Assembly (NCBI GenBank): GCA_964589175.1
Contig: CAZPRY010000014.1
Location: 1 to 64,000, forward strand
Direction of reading: 5' to 3'
Source: CAZPRY01 sp964589175
GTDB lineage: Bacteria; Fidelibacterota; UBA2242
Length of the DNA: 64,000 bases
Shown here: in pieces, positions 39,201 through 47,265 of the stretch
Numbering within the stretch: the stretch's first letter is position 1
How the letters are laid out: each line of letters begins with the position of its first letter
Position numbers and translations under genes: made by a program
Notes under the pieces: generated by a model
Databases searched by the model: none
Told to the model about the DNA's origin: nothing
The model's input: only the letters and a program-made list of their open reading frames with translations

Positions 39201-39350
39201 GGATTCATCATCGATGATGATATTTACACCTGTTAATGGCTCGCCAGTAGCCTTGTCAACAACTGTTCCTGCGATCTTACCGACCGTTGCTGCGAACATA
39301 GCAAATGGTAGCAAAATCACTAAAAAGCAAATCGAGACACGACGTACCAT
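36258..39350 (-). CDS. TonB-dependent outer-membrane receptor, SusC-like (module 2)
   Basis: A 1030-residue receptor. The ATG at 39350 has AAGGAGG upstream and begins a signal peptide. Residues about 22-110 form a carboxypeptidase-regulatory-like domain ('GTVVDKATGEPLTGVNI'). The plug follows ('MNVRGGRSSETAVYIDGVFVN', then 'TGGFNAEYGEAMSGIIAI'), then a barrel rich in aromatic girdle residues, ending 'RQIRLGLMLEI'. It is similar to the receptor at 25065, most clearly in the plug. It is first in module 2, ahead of the giant protein and the UPF0164 gene, with a consensus-like promoter just upstream. The substrate or partner is unknown; the fixed gene order suggests it works with the adjacent giant protein. 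Confidence 0.92.
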   Translation of the reverse strand: MVRRVSICFLVILLPFAMFAATVGKIAGTVVDKATGEPLTGVNIIIDDESLFLGAASDAEGYYSILNVPVGGYTVRASYIGYKDVVVQGVRVSLDLTTEMNFELEVTALEFEEVMVTAQRPMIRKDETNTNIIKSAEEIQHLPIRSIQDIVGTVAGVVKEENSGAMNVRGGRSSETAVYIDGVFVNDPYNYAVRIHLPASAIEEMSVQTGGFNAEYGEAMSGIIAITTNAGTDRYSASVEAVTDEFLSADKEALGAYSYGFNEYTMTLSGPIIPKKKHTFFFSGVRTYRADITPSYGWAYNPWRLDDYTYTHNSYDPSLFDEYQVAYDTTFAADGTTVEDVTSDTTSIKNYKFNARLPKNASSDWSYTGKIKLQLGKKMELKSSISQTNRQFSADFLGTAAAIQPIRFFDTEHRPLYFTDTQSINTTLTHTLSGHTFYDLKFMHFDTEVKCYDPTFKDDLEKYGDPTYNPWPDEAQYYGEAYTGRLGPDFFQPYSQYDSYYKQRTTYWGIDFDLTHQQGKYHTFKAGFEYKYHTLRSIRIYTPTKLADPDYSTEIEKYRAADIRFYGYDVDGNEVDDGDYFDTEFDANLSPTNDAWKKQAPYNPIIMSGYLQDKVEFRDLILNLGLRYDHINPNGWMFKEIAAQYIDADGKVNYNGNGTYVAGTGMFGGDEAFTREDVVDSETYYYISPRLGMSFPVTDMTVFHAQYGIFYQAPRLTDLYSSPFYLDRYVKSGGYFTSLDNPNLRPPKTISYEIGFKQRLGEMAALQLTAFYKETEDLVQLINETTDVTNIAFYQNGDYGTIKGLDVIFTLRRWKNLSATMNYEMQFANGTGSASGGNFDIAWQGGARGHFPKYAQPLAFEQRHTGTLNLDYRLGQEASVPAALKNFGANMQFAFNSGNPFTRAKIVNNFPFNGRYDNDALSEQPLSAVNSEVSPWVFRIDLKIDKGFYIGKAKLTAYAWVINLLNTANVKDVYITTGLPNDTGYLGTAPGKTYWNSLDDTGKSLYKMREWDYNNYGVPRQIRLGLMLEI

Positions 39351-39404
39351 ACCATTCCTCCTTATAATGTTAGAATATTTATTTAAACTTCCTCACCAAT
39401 GGGA

Positions 39405-39433
39405 ATGTAAGTATTTTGATTTAGCTTTGTCAA
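39405..39433 (-). promoter_or_regulatory. Promoter of module 2
   Basis: On the minus strand TTGACA (39433-39428) and TTACAT (39410-39405) are 17 nt apart, in an AT-rich context. This gives a leader of about 45-50 nt before the receptor ATG. Confidence 0.6.
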
Positions 39434-39455
39434 GTTTTTTTTATAACGGGGAACT

Positions 39456-40061
39456 TTATTTTTTTAAGCGCTTTTCCAGCACCTCATCGATTAGGCCGTA
39501 TTCCCTCGATGTATGGGCTGACATAAAGTAATTTCGATCGGTATCCCTGGTGACCTTTTCGAGCTCCTGGGAAGTTAATTCCGCCAAAATCTGATTTAAT
39601 TTAAGTTTCAAATTGACGATTTCTTTGGCATGAATCTCAATATCGCTGGCCTGCCCTTCAATTCCGCCCAGCGGTTGATGGATCATGATACGCGAATTGG
39701 GAAGCGCGGAACGCTTGCCCTTGCTCCCCGCGGCCAATAAGATCGCCGCCATGCTGGCCGCCTGGCCGACACAGATGGTCGCCACATCGGGTTCAATGAA
39801 GCGCATCGTATCGAAGATGGCCAGCCCGGATGTCACAACGCCACCCGGGGAATTGATATAGAGCGAGATATCTTTCTTCGGCTCCTCCGCCGCCAGAAAA
39901 ATCATCTGGGCGATCACCACACTGGCCACATGATCATCAATCGGTTCGCCGAGAAAAATGATGCGCTCTTTCAGGAGCCGCGAATAAATATCATAGGCTC
40001 TCTCGTAATTTCCGCTACGCTCGACTACCATGGGAACGTACATCTGATTTTTTGATCTCAT
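39456..40061 (-). CDS. clpP: ATP-dependent Clp protease proteolytic subunit
   Basis: A 201-residue cytoplasmic serine peptidase that forms the barrel of the Clp protease. Catalytic residues are Ser103 in 'GQAASMAA', His128 in 'RIMIHQPLGG' and Asp173 in 'TRDTDRNYFM'. The length is typical. Its ATG overlaps the stop of tig by 4 nt (ATGA at 40061-40058), indicating translational coupling. The usual tig-clpP-clpX order is broken here, because the next gene downstream is the module 2 receptor and no clpX is in the window. Confidence 0.97.
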   Translation of the reverse strand: MRSKNQMYVPMVVERSGNYERAYDIYSRLLKERIIFLGEPIDDHVASVVIAQMIFLAAEEPKKDISLYINSPGGVVTSGLAIFDTMRFIEPDVATICVGQAASMAAILLAAGSKGKRSALPNSRIMIHQPLGGIEGQASDIEIHAKEIVNLKLKLNQILAELTSQELEKVTRDTDRNYFMSAHTSREYGLIDEVLEKRLKK

Positions 40062-41341
40062 TGCTGTTCCTTCTTGCGCATTTCACTCGTTTTTTGGTTT
40101 TTTTTCTTGGTCTTGGCGAATCCCAGCAGAAGTTCATGAACCTTCTGTTCATAGATGTCGTTTTCCAGACGGTTGCGATTCTCCCGTTTGTGATAAAATT
40201 TAACGACCTGGGCGCGCTCCTGCTCACCGTACTTCCCGGCAATCTCCTCGATCTTCTTCTCCAGGTCTTCGGCGGGGACTTCGATCTTCTCCGTTTCAAT
40301 CAGGGCCCGTTGAATCAGGTACCAGCGAATTTCACGGGTCGCCAGCGGTGTGTACATCTCTCTCAGCCGAGCCTCATCCACGTCTTTGTCCTCATTGCGT
40401 TTCCTGGTATCCTCGATGATACCATCCAGAAAGGACCGAATCCGGGAAGGCGCCACTTCAAAGCTGGTGTTATTCGTAAAATACTCCCGGATGCTGCGCT
40501 GCAATTCCGTATCCGCCCGGCGATCCCATTCGGATTGCAGGGATTTTTCCACCTGCTCTCTGAGTTCAGTATAGCTCTGCACGTCGTTGAAATTACCTTT
40601 GATGTAGTCATCGGTAAATTCCGGCTGCGTGTGGGATTCGACGCGTTTTACCTTGATTTCATAAAATACATCATCCCCTTTTTCCGGTGTGACCGAAATC
40701 CGAATCTGATCGCCCGCTTTGGCCCCGATCAGTTGAGCGGCTCCCGGTTTTCCGAAAATACCCTCGCCGATTTTGATCATGCGGTCCTGAATCCGTTTAC
40801 CGACGATCGGCACTCCGTTCGCATCACACTCCTGGATATCGCCGGCGATAAAATGGCCGTCCTGGGCGCCGTCGGTCACCTCACCTACAATCGCATGCTG
40901 TTCCTTCAAATCCTCCAGATAGAGGTCGACATCTTCCGGATCGACGACATAGACGTTCCGGTCGACGGTAAAACCCTTCTTGTAATCGGGCAGTTCGACT
41001 TCGGGATCGACCTCAACGGTGATCGAATAGAGGAACTCGCCGCCTTCTTTGAAATCCACTTTCGAGATCTGAAAATCCACCGTAGCCGCCAACTTGCTTT
41101 CCTTGATGGCGTCCTGGTAATTATGTTCGATGACCTCATTCGTGAATTCGTATTTAATCTGGGGATCGAGCAGGCGTCGGGCCAGCGCTTCCGGCACTTT
41201 GCCCGGCCGGAAACCGTCTAGTTTCAGGTTCTTGCGCAACTTCTGAAATACGCGCATATATTCTTCAGCCACCTCTTTCCAGGCGAGCGTTACGTCAATT
41301 GTCTTCTCGACAGGGCTATTGCTGTTTACATTAATTTTCAT
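40058..41341 (-). CDS. tig: Trigger factor, ribosome-associated chaperone
   Basis: A 427-residue chaperone that binds at the ribosomal exit tunnel and shields nascent chains. The ribosome-docking signature 'GFRPGKVP' is at residues 43-50. A central FKBP-like domain (about 155-250, 'GHFIAGDIQECDANG') is followed by a helical C-terminal substrate-binding domain ending in a lysine-rich tail. The length is close to the family norm. It overlaps clpP by 4 nt and begins about 30 nt after the tRNA-Leu gene. Confidence 0.96.
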   Translation of the reverse strand: MKINVNSNSPVEKTIDVTLAWKEVAEEYMRVFQKLRKNLKLDGFRPGKVPEALARRLLDPQIKYEFTNEVIEHNYQDAIKESKLAATVDFQISKVDFKEGGEFLYSITVEVDPEVELPDYKKGFTVDRNVYVVDPEDVDLYLEDLKEQHAIVGEVTDGAQDGHFIAGDIQECDANGVPIVGKRIQDRMIKIGEGIFGKPGAAQLIGAKAGDQIRISVTPEKGDDVFYEIKVKRVESHTQPEFTDDYIKGNFNDVQSYTELREQVEKSLQSEWDRRADTELQRSIREYFTNNTSFEVAPSRIRSFLDGIIEDTRKRNEDKDVDEARLREMYTPLATREIRWYLIQRALIETEKIEVPAEDLEKKIEEIAGKYGEQERAQVVKFYHKRENRNRLENDIYEQKVHELLLGFAKTKKKNQKTSEMRKKEQQ

Positions 41342-41373
41342 GTTCCATTCCCTCTGATTTACACTTTCTGCTG

Positions 41374-41456
41374 TGCCGCGGGCGAGAGTCGAACTCGCAC
41401 TCTAAATTAGAACTGGATCCTAAGTCCAGCGCGTCTGCCAGTTCCGCCACCGCGGC
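41374..41456 (-). tRNA. tRNA-Leu (anticodon UAG)
   Basis: The minus strand reads GCCGCGG at the 5' end (41456) and CCGCGGC plus discriminator A at the 3' end, giving a 7-bp acceptor stem. The anticodon arm CTGGA-CTTAGGA-TCCAG gives anticodon TAG, reading CUA. A variable arm of class II size and the T-arm 'GAGTTCGACTC' are present. CCA is not encoded. It sits between tig and the cohesin-like gene. Confidence 0.96.
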
Positions 41457-41536
41457 TCAAATAACCATAAAATTTAACCGCTGCGGGACAGTTTTCAAAG
41501 GGATTAGCTCCCGCTTGAGGATCGCAAGACGGAGGC

Positions 41537-43504
41537 CTACTGAACCAGGAGCATTTTATGAATGGATTGGAACGAAGGGGTAGTCAGGCGGTAGAAATAT
41601 ATCCCGGAATTCACTCTGCGACCGTCCGCCGACCGGCCGTCCCATGACACGGAATGCAGGCCTGGGTTCCGCCGGGCATCGATCAGCGTCAGGACTTTCT
41701 CCCCCACCAGGTTGAAAATCGTGATCTCCACCGGCGCGGCAACCGGCAGCTGGAAACGGATCACCGTCGAGGCATTAAACGGATTGGGATAATTCCGGTA
41801 GAGATAAAATCGATCGGGTAAAATATCATCGGCTTCAACGCCGGTTTGCACATCGAAACTGAGGTGAAAGCTGTCTGCGGAGGCCGCACTGAAAAGAATT
41901 TTATCGGCTTCCACAAACCAATTCACATCCAATAAACCGGGATATTCCGCGCCCATTTCCCGTAAAAGGCTCAGCAAAGTCGAATACGGGATCGTGAGAG
42001 TAGTGTCCGCCCCGTCCCGATCGGACGGAACCGGCGGCGAGATTTGCCCGGTTCCCGGAATCCCGAACCGGACGGAATAACGTGTGTACCCCGTTTGCGA
42101 TGAACCGGCCGTCTGCCACCGGAATACGAGGCCTTCGTCGCCGAGCCAATCAAAATTGAGAGCTATCTGGCGACCGTCGGAAGGTTCCAGAAGACTGAAT
42201 GACCGGGGACTTTCCACCAGGGTCAAGCGTCCGCCTGCCACCGCGGCCCGCAGCTTTTCGTTATCCGAATTCCGAAAAATATAATCAGCGACACCGATCC
42301 CATAGTCACCCTCAGCAATACCGGGTTTGGGTGTTCCGGTAATGTGAATGGTCGTTTCACTCCCGGCAGGAATCTCCTGACCGTTCGGATGAGATCCGAT
42401 CAGTTGGTACTCATTCGCGGCGTTGGCGGTTAAAAACAATTGCCAGCCGGCGAGTGCGCTGCTCACGTCAGTCAGGTTCAGGACGGCACCGGAGTCGACC
42501 ACGGTCAACTGGAAAAATTTGAGTGCCTCGCTGTTGGTGATATCGACGTTGATCTCAACGGGCATTTCGGTCCCGAGTGTATCATCGCGCAAATGCACAA
42601 AAACCGGCGGTTCTGTGATGCGGAACTGTCCGGCGTCTGCGACTGTCTCGAGGGTCAACGCTAGAGAATCACTGATGATAACATTTCGCAAATCCAACGT
42701 TATATTGCCGTAGGCCGCATCCTCATCAACCGCGTAGATGACTCTGGCGATCTCCTGCGCTCCGGCAGGGATCAGCCCGTTTCCCTGGTTCACTCCCAGA
42801 ACGGTGTAAGTACCGTCCGTTTGTTCGGCGCCGGAGACCAGCCAGGGATTCTGCGGGTCCGTTTGCAGATCCCTGCCATCCAGAACAGCCACGCCGGACA
42901 GAAAATCCGGAATATCGCGGATGTCGAACTGGAAGGCTTTGATCGCCGCCGTATGCGTCAGACGCACCGAGATCGTATCCATCGCTCCCGGACCGGCCTC
43001 GCCGTCACTCAGCGCGAGAATCGTCTGTTCCATGATGGTTATACTTCCCGACCGCGCGATCAGCGGCAATGCCTCCCCGGAGGGATCGGACAGAAAGGCA
43101 TTCGCAAAATCCAGGGTAGTAATGCTTTCCTTATATATAGAAGCTGTAAGGCGCAGATGGATAAGTGGGCTGTTTGTAACCGTAGCCCCCTGCATCCCGG
43201 AATAGTAAGCCAGAATGCGTAAGCCATCGCCCTGCACTTCCCTGCTGGCAAGCTTCCATGACGCCAGATCGTCCGGAAGTTTTACCTCAACTGCTTGAAA
43301 TTTATCGGAATTGTCCAGGATATCGAACTGAAATCCGCCGATCGGTTGCTGGCAGTGATCCAGCCGGATCTCGAGATGGGCCGTGTCGCCCGGCAGGATT
43401 TCACAGGGATCAAATGTCAGAACCGTTTGCTCCTGGGCCAGTAGAATAGACAGCCCGGTAATCAACACCAGGGAGAACATTGTCCTGCTTACCATCTTCA
43501 TCAT
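41537..43504 (-). CDS. Secreted protein with cohesin-like repeats and sorting tail
   Basis: A 655-residue exported protein. After a signal peptide (about 1-24) come three repeats of about 130 residues (about 27-157, 160-292, 296-430). Each has a cohesin-like pattern: 'GDTAHLEIRLDHCQQPIGGF', 'AMDTISVRLTHTAAIKAFQF' and 'MPVEINVDITNSEALKFFQL'. A further beta domain (about 435-560) leads to the tail 'NYPNPFN' to 'HKMLLVQ', a slightly divergent end compared with the other tails. Cohesin folds mediate protein-protein contacts at the surface, but no dockerin partner is obvious here and no catalytic site is seen. It lies between secA and the tRNA gene. Confidence 0.83.
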   Translation of the reverse strand: MMKMVSRTMFSLVLITGLSILLAQEQTVLTFDPCEILPGDTAHLEIRLDHCQQPIGGFQFDILDNSDKFQAVEVKLPDDLASWKLASREVQGDGLRILAYYSGMQGATVTNSPLIHLRLTASIYKESITTLDFANAFLSDPSGEALPLIARSGSITIMEQTILALSDGEAGPGAMDTISVRLTHTAAIKAFQFDIRDIPDFLSGVAVLDGRDLQTDPQNPWLVSGAEQTDGTYTVLGVNQGNGLIPAGAQEIARVIYAVDEDAAYGNITLDLRNVIISDSLALTLETVADAGQFRITEPPVFVHLRDDTLGTEMPVEINVDITNSEALKFFQLTVVDSGAVLNLTDVSSALAGWQLFLTANAANEYQLIGSHPNGQEIPAGSETTIHITGTPKPGIAEGDYGIGVADYIFRNSDNEKLRAAVAGGRLTLVESPRSFSLLEPSDGRQIALNFDWLGDEGLVFRWQTAGSSQTGYTRYSVRFGIPGTGQISPPVPSDRDGADTTLTIPYSTLLSLLREMGAEYPGLLDVNWFVEADKILFSAASADSFHLSFDVQTGVEADDILPDRFYLYRNYPNPFNASTVIRFQLPVAAPVEITIFNLVGEKVLTLIDARRNPGLHSVSWDGRSADGRRVNSGIYFYRLTTPSFQSIHKMLLVQ

Positions 43505-43546
43505 AAAATTTATAAAGAAATAAGTCGCCCGTCGCGTGCTGTCGCC

Positions 43547-46500
43547 TTAAGAAGCGTCAGCCCCGTGGCATTTTTTATACTTCTTCCCGCTACCGCAGGG
43601 ACAGGGATCGTTGCGTCCGATTTTATCTGCGACTTCTATCGGTTTGATTTTCTGCGGCCGGCCGTCATAACCGCGTTCCGGCGCAGCACTTGCCGCTTCC
43701 CGGGCGGCATGCGCCAGCCCCATTCCGAGACTGTCCTTATGCTCGACTTTGAATGGTTCGGGCCTTCTGCGCGGCGCCATCTGGGCTACCGGCGCATTGA
43801 GCTGCGCCCGGAAACAGAGTTTCAGGGTATCCTTGTTCACATCGTCCAGTATTTTGACGAAAGCATCAAAGGCTTCACCCTTGTATTCGAGCAACGGATC
43901 TTTCTGCCCGTAAGCGCGCCAGTTGATGCCCTCTTTAAGCTGGTCCATGGCATAGAGATGATCCCGCCACTTCTCATCGATGGTCCGCAAGCTCACAAAT
44001 CTTTCCAGAAATTCCATCTGTTCGCGTCCCAGATATTGCTCTCTGCGCATATAGTAGTCCGTGGCCCTCTTCACCAGGCCTGCCTTTATTCCGGCTTCGG
44101 AGGCGTCGCTCAGGCTGTTCAGGCTGATATCGATTCCCAATGTGGAAGTCAGTTCCTCACGCAGGCTGCCCCAATCCCAGTCTTCCGGCATCGATCTTGA
44201 ATCGGTATAGCGGTCCACCAGGCTGTCGACCCAATCTTCCAGAATATCCATAATTTCCTGGCGCAGATTCTCGCCGTTGAGGGCGTAGTTACGGCGATCG
44301 TAGATGATGACGCGCTGTTGGTTCATCACATCGTCGTATTCCAGGAGGTGCTTGCGGATACTGAAGTTGCGGCCTTCAACTTTCTTCTGGGCTCTCTCGA
44401 TCGAACGGGTGACCATTGAGTGCTGGATTACCTGCCCCTCCTCAATGCCCATGCGGTCCATAATGGAGACAATCCGCTCGCTGTTGAACAGGCGCATAAG
44501 ATCGTCTTCCAGAGAGAGGAAAAAGCGTGAGGCGCCCGGGTCGCCCTGGCGACCGCTGCGGCCGCGCAGCTGCAAGTCGATACGCCGCGACTCGTGTCGT
44601 TCGGTACCGATGATGTAAAGACCGCCCTTCTCCGTGACTCCCTGTCCCAACTTGATATCGGTTCCGCGGCCGGCCATGTTGGTCGCAATTGTCACCGCGC
44701 CGGGTTCGCCGGCCCGGGCGACGATTTCGGCTTCCCGCTGATGATGCTTGGCATTCAGAACGTTGTGAGGTATGCCGCGGCGCTTGAGCATACGGCTGAT
44801 CGTCTCGGAGACCTCGACGCTTACCGTTCCAACCAGCATCGGCTGCCCTTTATGGAAAGCACTTTCAATCTCATCCAGGATGGCGTTGTATTTTTCGCGC
44901 TTGGTTTTGTAGACCTGGTCTTCATAATCTTTACGAACGCAGGGCATGTTCGTCGGAATTGCTACCACACCCAGTTTATAAATATCTTCAAATTCCCCCG
45001 CTTCCGTCAAAGCCGTACCGGTCATACCGGCCAGTTTGGCGTACATTCGGAAATAGTTCTGAATCGTCACCGTCGCGAAGGTCTGCGTCTCGGCCTCCAC
45101 TTTCACCTTTTCTTTGGCTTCGATGGCCTGGTGCAAGCCGTCGCTGTAGCGTCGGCCCGGCAGAATTCGGCCGGTGAATTCATCGACGATCAGGACCTTG
45201 CCGTCCTGAACGACATATTCCACATCTTTTTCATAAAGCATCTGGGCCCGCAGAAGCTGGGAAATATTGTGATAGCGGTCGGAGATTTCGGCATGCTTCG
45301 TATCCAGATCCATCTTCATTTTTTCTTTTTCAGCCTCGGAAAGGTCTTTACGTTCATCAATTTTGACCATCTCTTCGGCAAGATCGGGAACGACCAATTC
45401 CTCCACCGGGATCCCCAGCATTTTGGCCAGTTTTTCTTCCCCGTTGGGCGTCAGGGTGATATTGTGCTGCTTCTCTTCAATCCAGAAATAGAGATCCTTA
45501 AAGTAGGCGTCTTGGCTAATCGAGCCGCCGCTTTTGGAACCCGTCAGCAGCAGAAAATCGCGCTCCCCTTTCTGGAGCAACTTTTGATAGCCCTGTTCTT
45601 CCAGTAGTTTGCGCAGACGCCGGTTTTTGGGCGCGCCCTGGGCTGCCACGTAAAACCTGCGCGCCGATTCTTCACTCTCGATATATTCTTCGAAATTATT
45701 CGGAAACTCATTCAAATCGGTCGTGATTTTTTCTTTCTGATAGCGAACCAGGTTCGAGATGGCCGGATTCAGCGTATCGTACTTTTCATGACGCGAACTG
45801 GAGACCGGCCCGGAGATGATCAACGGCGTGCGGGCCTCATCAATCAGGATGTTATCGACTTCGTCCACGATACAGAAATAATGCCCGCGCTGTACCTGGT
45901 CGTCCGCGGAAACGGCCATGTTGTCCCGCAGGTAATCGAAGCCGAATTCGTTATTGGTACCGTAGGTGATATCGCAATTGTAGATGGCGCGGCGTTGTTC
46001 GGAATCCATCTGGTTCAGGATACACCCGATCGTCAGTCCCAGCTCCTGGAAAATCCGTCCCATCCACTCGCTGTCGCGTAAAGCCAGGTAGTCATTCACG
46101 GTGATGAGATGCACGCCGCGTCCGCTGAGGGCATTCAGATAGACCGGCATCGTGGCCACCAGCGTCTTGCCCTCACCGGTTTTCATTTCGGCAATTTTGC
46201 CTTTATGCAGGACGACCGCACCGATTAACTGCACATCGTAGGGAATCATTTCCCATTTGATTTTATTGCCGCCCGCCATCCATTCCTGGCCTACCAAACG
46301 CCGGCAGACTTCCTTGACCATCGCAAAGGCTTCCGGCATGATCTCATCGAGAGCTTCCTGTTCGGCCTTAACCACAAACTTGTACTTATCGTCACGCGTC
46401 AGGTTGGCGTCGGCGATCTCGGCTTCCGCTTCTTCGCGCACCTGCCGAATGCTTTCCTTGAATTCTTCGGTTCGCTTGCGCAAATCCTCGATGGGTTTGT

Positions 46501-46612
46501 CCGACAGAGTGGCGTAGATCCCGTTGATCTCCTCGACCAGCGGCAACAGTTTCTTGATTTCCCGGTCCGAATCGGTCCCAAATATGGCTGCGAGTATTGA
46601 AGCTAATCCCAT
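43547..46612 (-). CDS. secA: Preprotein translocase ATPase SecA
   Basis: A 1021-residue motor that drives proteins through SecYEG at the inner membrane. Walker A is 'MKTGEGKTLVAT' (about 143-154, Lys149). The DEAD-like motif appears as 'DEVDNILIDEARTPLIISG', and the second RecA domain has 'TNMAGRGTDIKLG' and 'LRGRSGRQGDPG'. The C-terminus carries the zinc-binding SEC-C motif 'RNDPCPCGSGKKYKKCHG'. It is longer than E. coli SecA because of an insert around residues 330-430, as is common in FCB-group members. It would export every signal-peptide protein in this window. Confidence 0.98.
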   Translation of the reverse strand: MGLASILAAIFGTDSDREIKKLLPLVEEINGIYATLSDKPIEDLRKRTEEFKESIRQVREEAEAEIADANLTRDDKYKFVVKAEQEALDEIMPEAFAMVKEVCRRLVGQEWMAGGNKIKWEMIPYDVQLIGAVVLHKGKIAEMKTGEGKTLVATMPVYLNALSGRGVHLITVNDYLALRDSEWMGRIFQELGLTIGCILNQMDSEQRRAIYNCDITYGTNNEFGFDYLRDNMAVSADDQVQRGHYFCIVDEVDNILIDEARTPLIISGPVSSSRHEKYDTLNPAISNLVRYQKEKITTDLNEFPNNFEEYIESEESARRFYVAAQGAPKNRRLRKLLEEQGYQKLLQKGERDFLLLTGSKSGGSISQDAYFKDLYFWIEEKQHNITLTPNGEEKLAKMLGIPVEELVVPDLAEEMVKIDERKDLSEAEKEKMKMDLDTKHAEISDRYHNISQLLRAQMLYEKDVEYVVQDGKVLIVDEFTGRILPGRRYSDGLHQAIEAKEKVKVEAETQTFATVTIQNYFRMYAKLAGMTGTALTEAGEFEDIYKLGVVAIPTNMPCVRKDYEDQVYKTKREKYNAILDEIESAFHKGQPMLVGTVSVEVSETISRMLKRRGIPHNVLNAKHHQREAEIVARAGEPGAVTIATNMAGRGTDIKLGQGVTEKGGLYIIGTERHESRRIDLQLRGRSGRQGDPGASRFFLSLEDDLMRLFNSERIVSIMDRMGIEEGQVIQHSMVTRSIERAQKKVEGRNFSIRKHLLEYDDVMNQQRVIIYDRRNYALNGENLRQEIMDILEDWVDSLVDRYTDSRSMPEDWDWGSLREELTSTLGIDISLNSLSDASEAGIKAGLVKRATDYYMRREQYLGREQMEFLERFVSLRTIDEKWRDHLYAMDQLKEGINWRAYGQKDPLLEYKGEAFDAFVKILDDVNKDTLKLCFRAQLNAPVAQMAPRRRPEPFKVEHKDSLGMGLAHAAREAASAAPERGYDGRPQKIKPIEVADKIGRNDPCPCGSGKKYKKCHGADAS

Positions 46613-46756
46613 TTCTCTTCTACCCTTTTTTGCGAATCCTTAGCAACGTATATAAAATAAACAGAAATCGTCTGGGTTCCGGATTCATGATCTTTCCGCT
46701 TCCTGCCCGGAAGGATAAATCTGAATAAATGAAACCAGATATTCAAGCAAATAAAT

Positions 46757-47182
46757 TTATTTCTTCTCTGGAACTTTGTCAGCGATCAGATGCAAAACGG
46801 CATCCAGAATGCCGTTCACGAAGGCGCTACTGTCGTCAGTGGAATACTTTTTAGCGATTTCGATCGCTTCCGAAATCGATACTTTCGGCGGGATGTCTTC
46901 GAAATATAAAAACTCGCTGATCGCCATGCGGATGATGAGCCGATCGATGATTGCGATACGCTCAAAATCCCAATTCTCGGATTTCTCCTTGATATAGTTA
47001 TCTAGCTCGTCTTTATGTAACGTAGAAATTTGAAATAATGTACGGGCAAACTTTTTTAACTCTTCAGGAATATCTGAAGGATCTATAACATACGCTTCGA
47101 CGTGCCGAATCGGATCATCGCTGAGTTCCCTGGCGTACATTGCCTGCAGGGCAAGTTCTCTCGCAGCTCGTCTTTCTCTCAT
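46757..47182 (-). CDS. nusB: Transcription antitermination factor NusB
   Basis: A 141-residue helical RNA-binding protein that acts with NusE at boxA in rRNA antitermination. Family features are the N-terminal 'RERRAARELALQAMYARELS', 'IDRLIIRMAISEFLYFEDIPPKVSISEAIEIAKKYS' in part, and 'FVNGILDAVL'. The length is normal. It lies between rimO and secA on the same strand with short gaps. Confidence 0.95.
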   Translation of the reverse strand: MRERRAARELALQAMYARELSDDPIRHVEAYVIDPSDIPEELKKFARTLFQISTLHKDELDNYIKEKSENWDFERIAIIDRLIIRMAISEFLYFEDIPPKVSISEAIEIAKKYSTDDSSAFVNGILDAVLHLIADKVPEKK

Positions 47183-47265
47183 GTTTCAACAAACCTTAAT
47201 CTAACTGTCAATCTTCAATGCAATTTAATGCATTTTTTTGATCTTTGGGATAAAATATTACGCCT

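Noticed and set aside
46613..46756. Possible small gene between nusB and secA
   Set aside because: Only short open frames without ribosome-binding sites, and no RNA structure, are seen.
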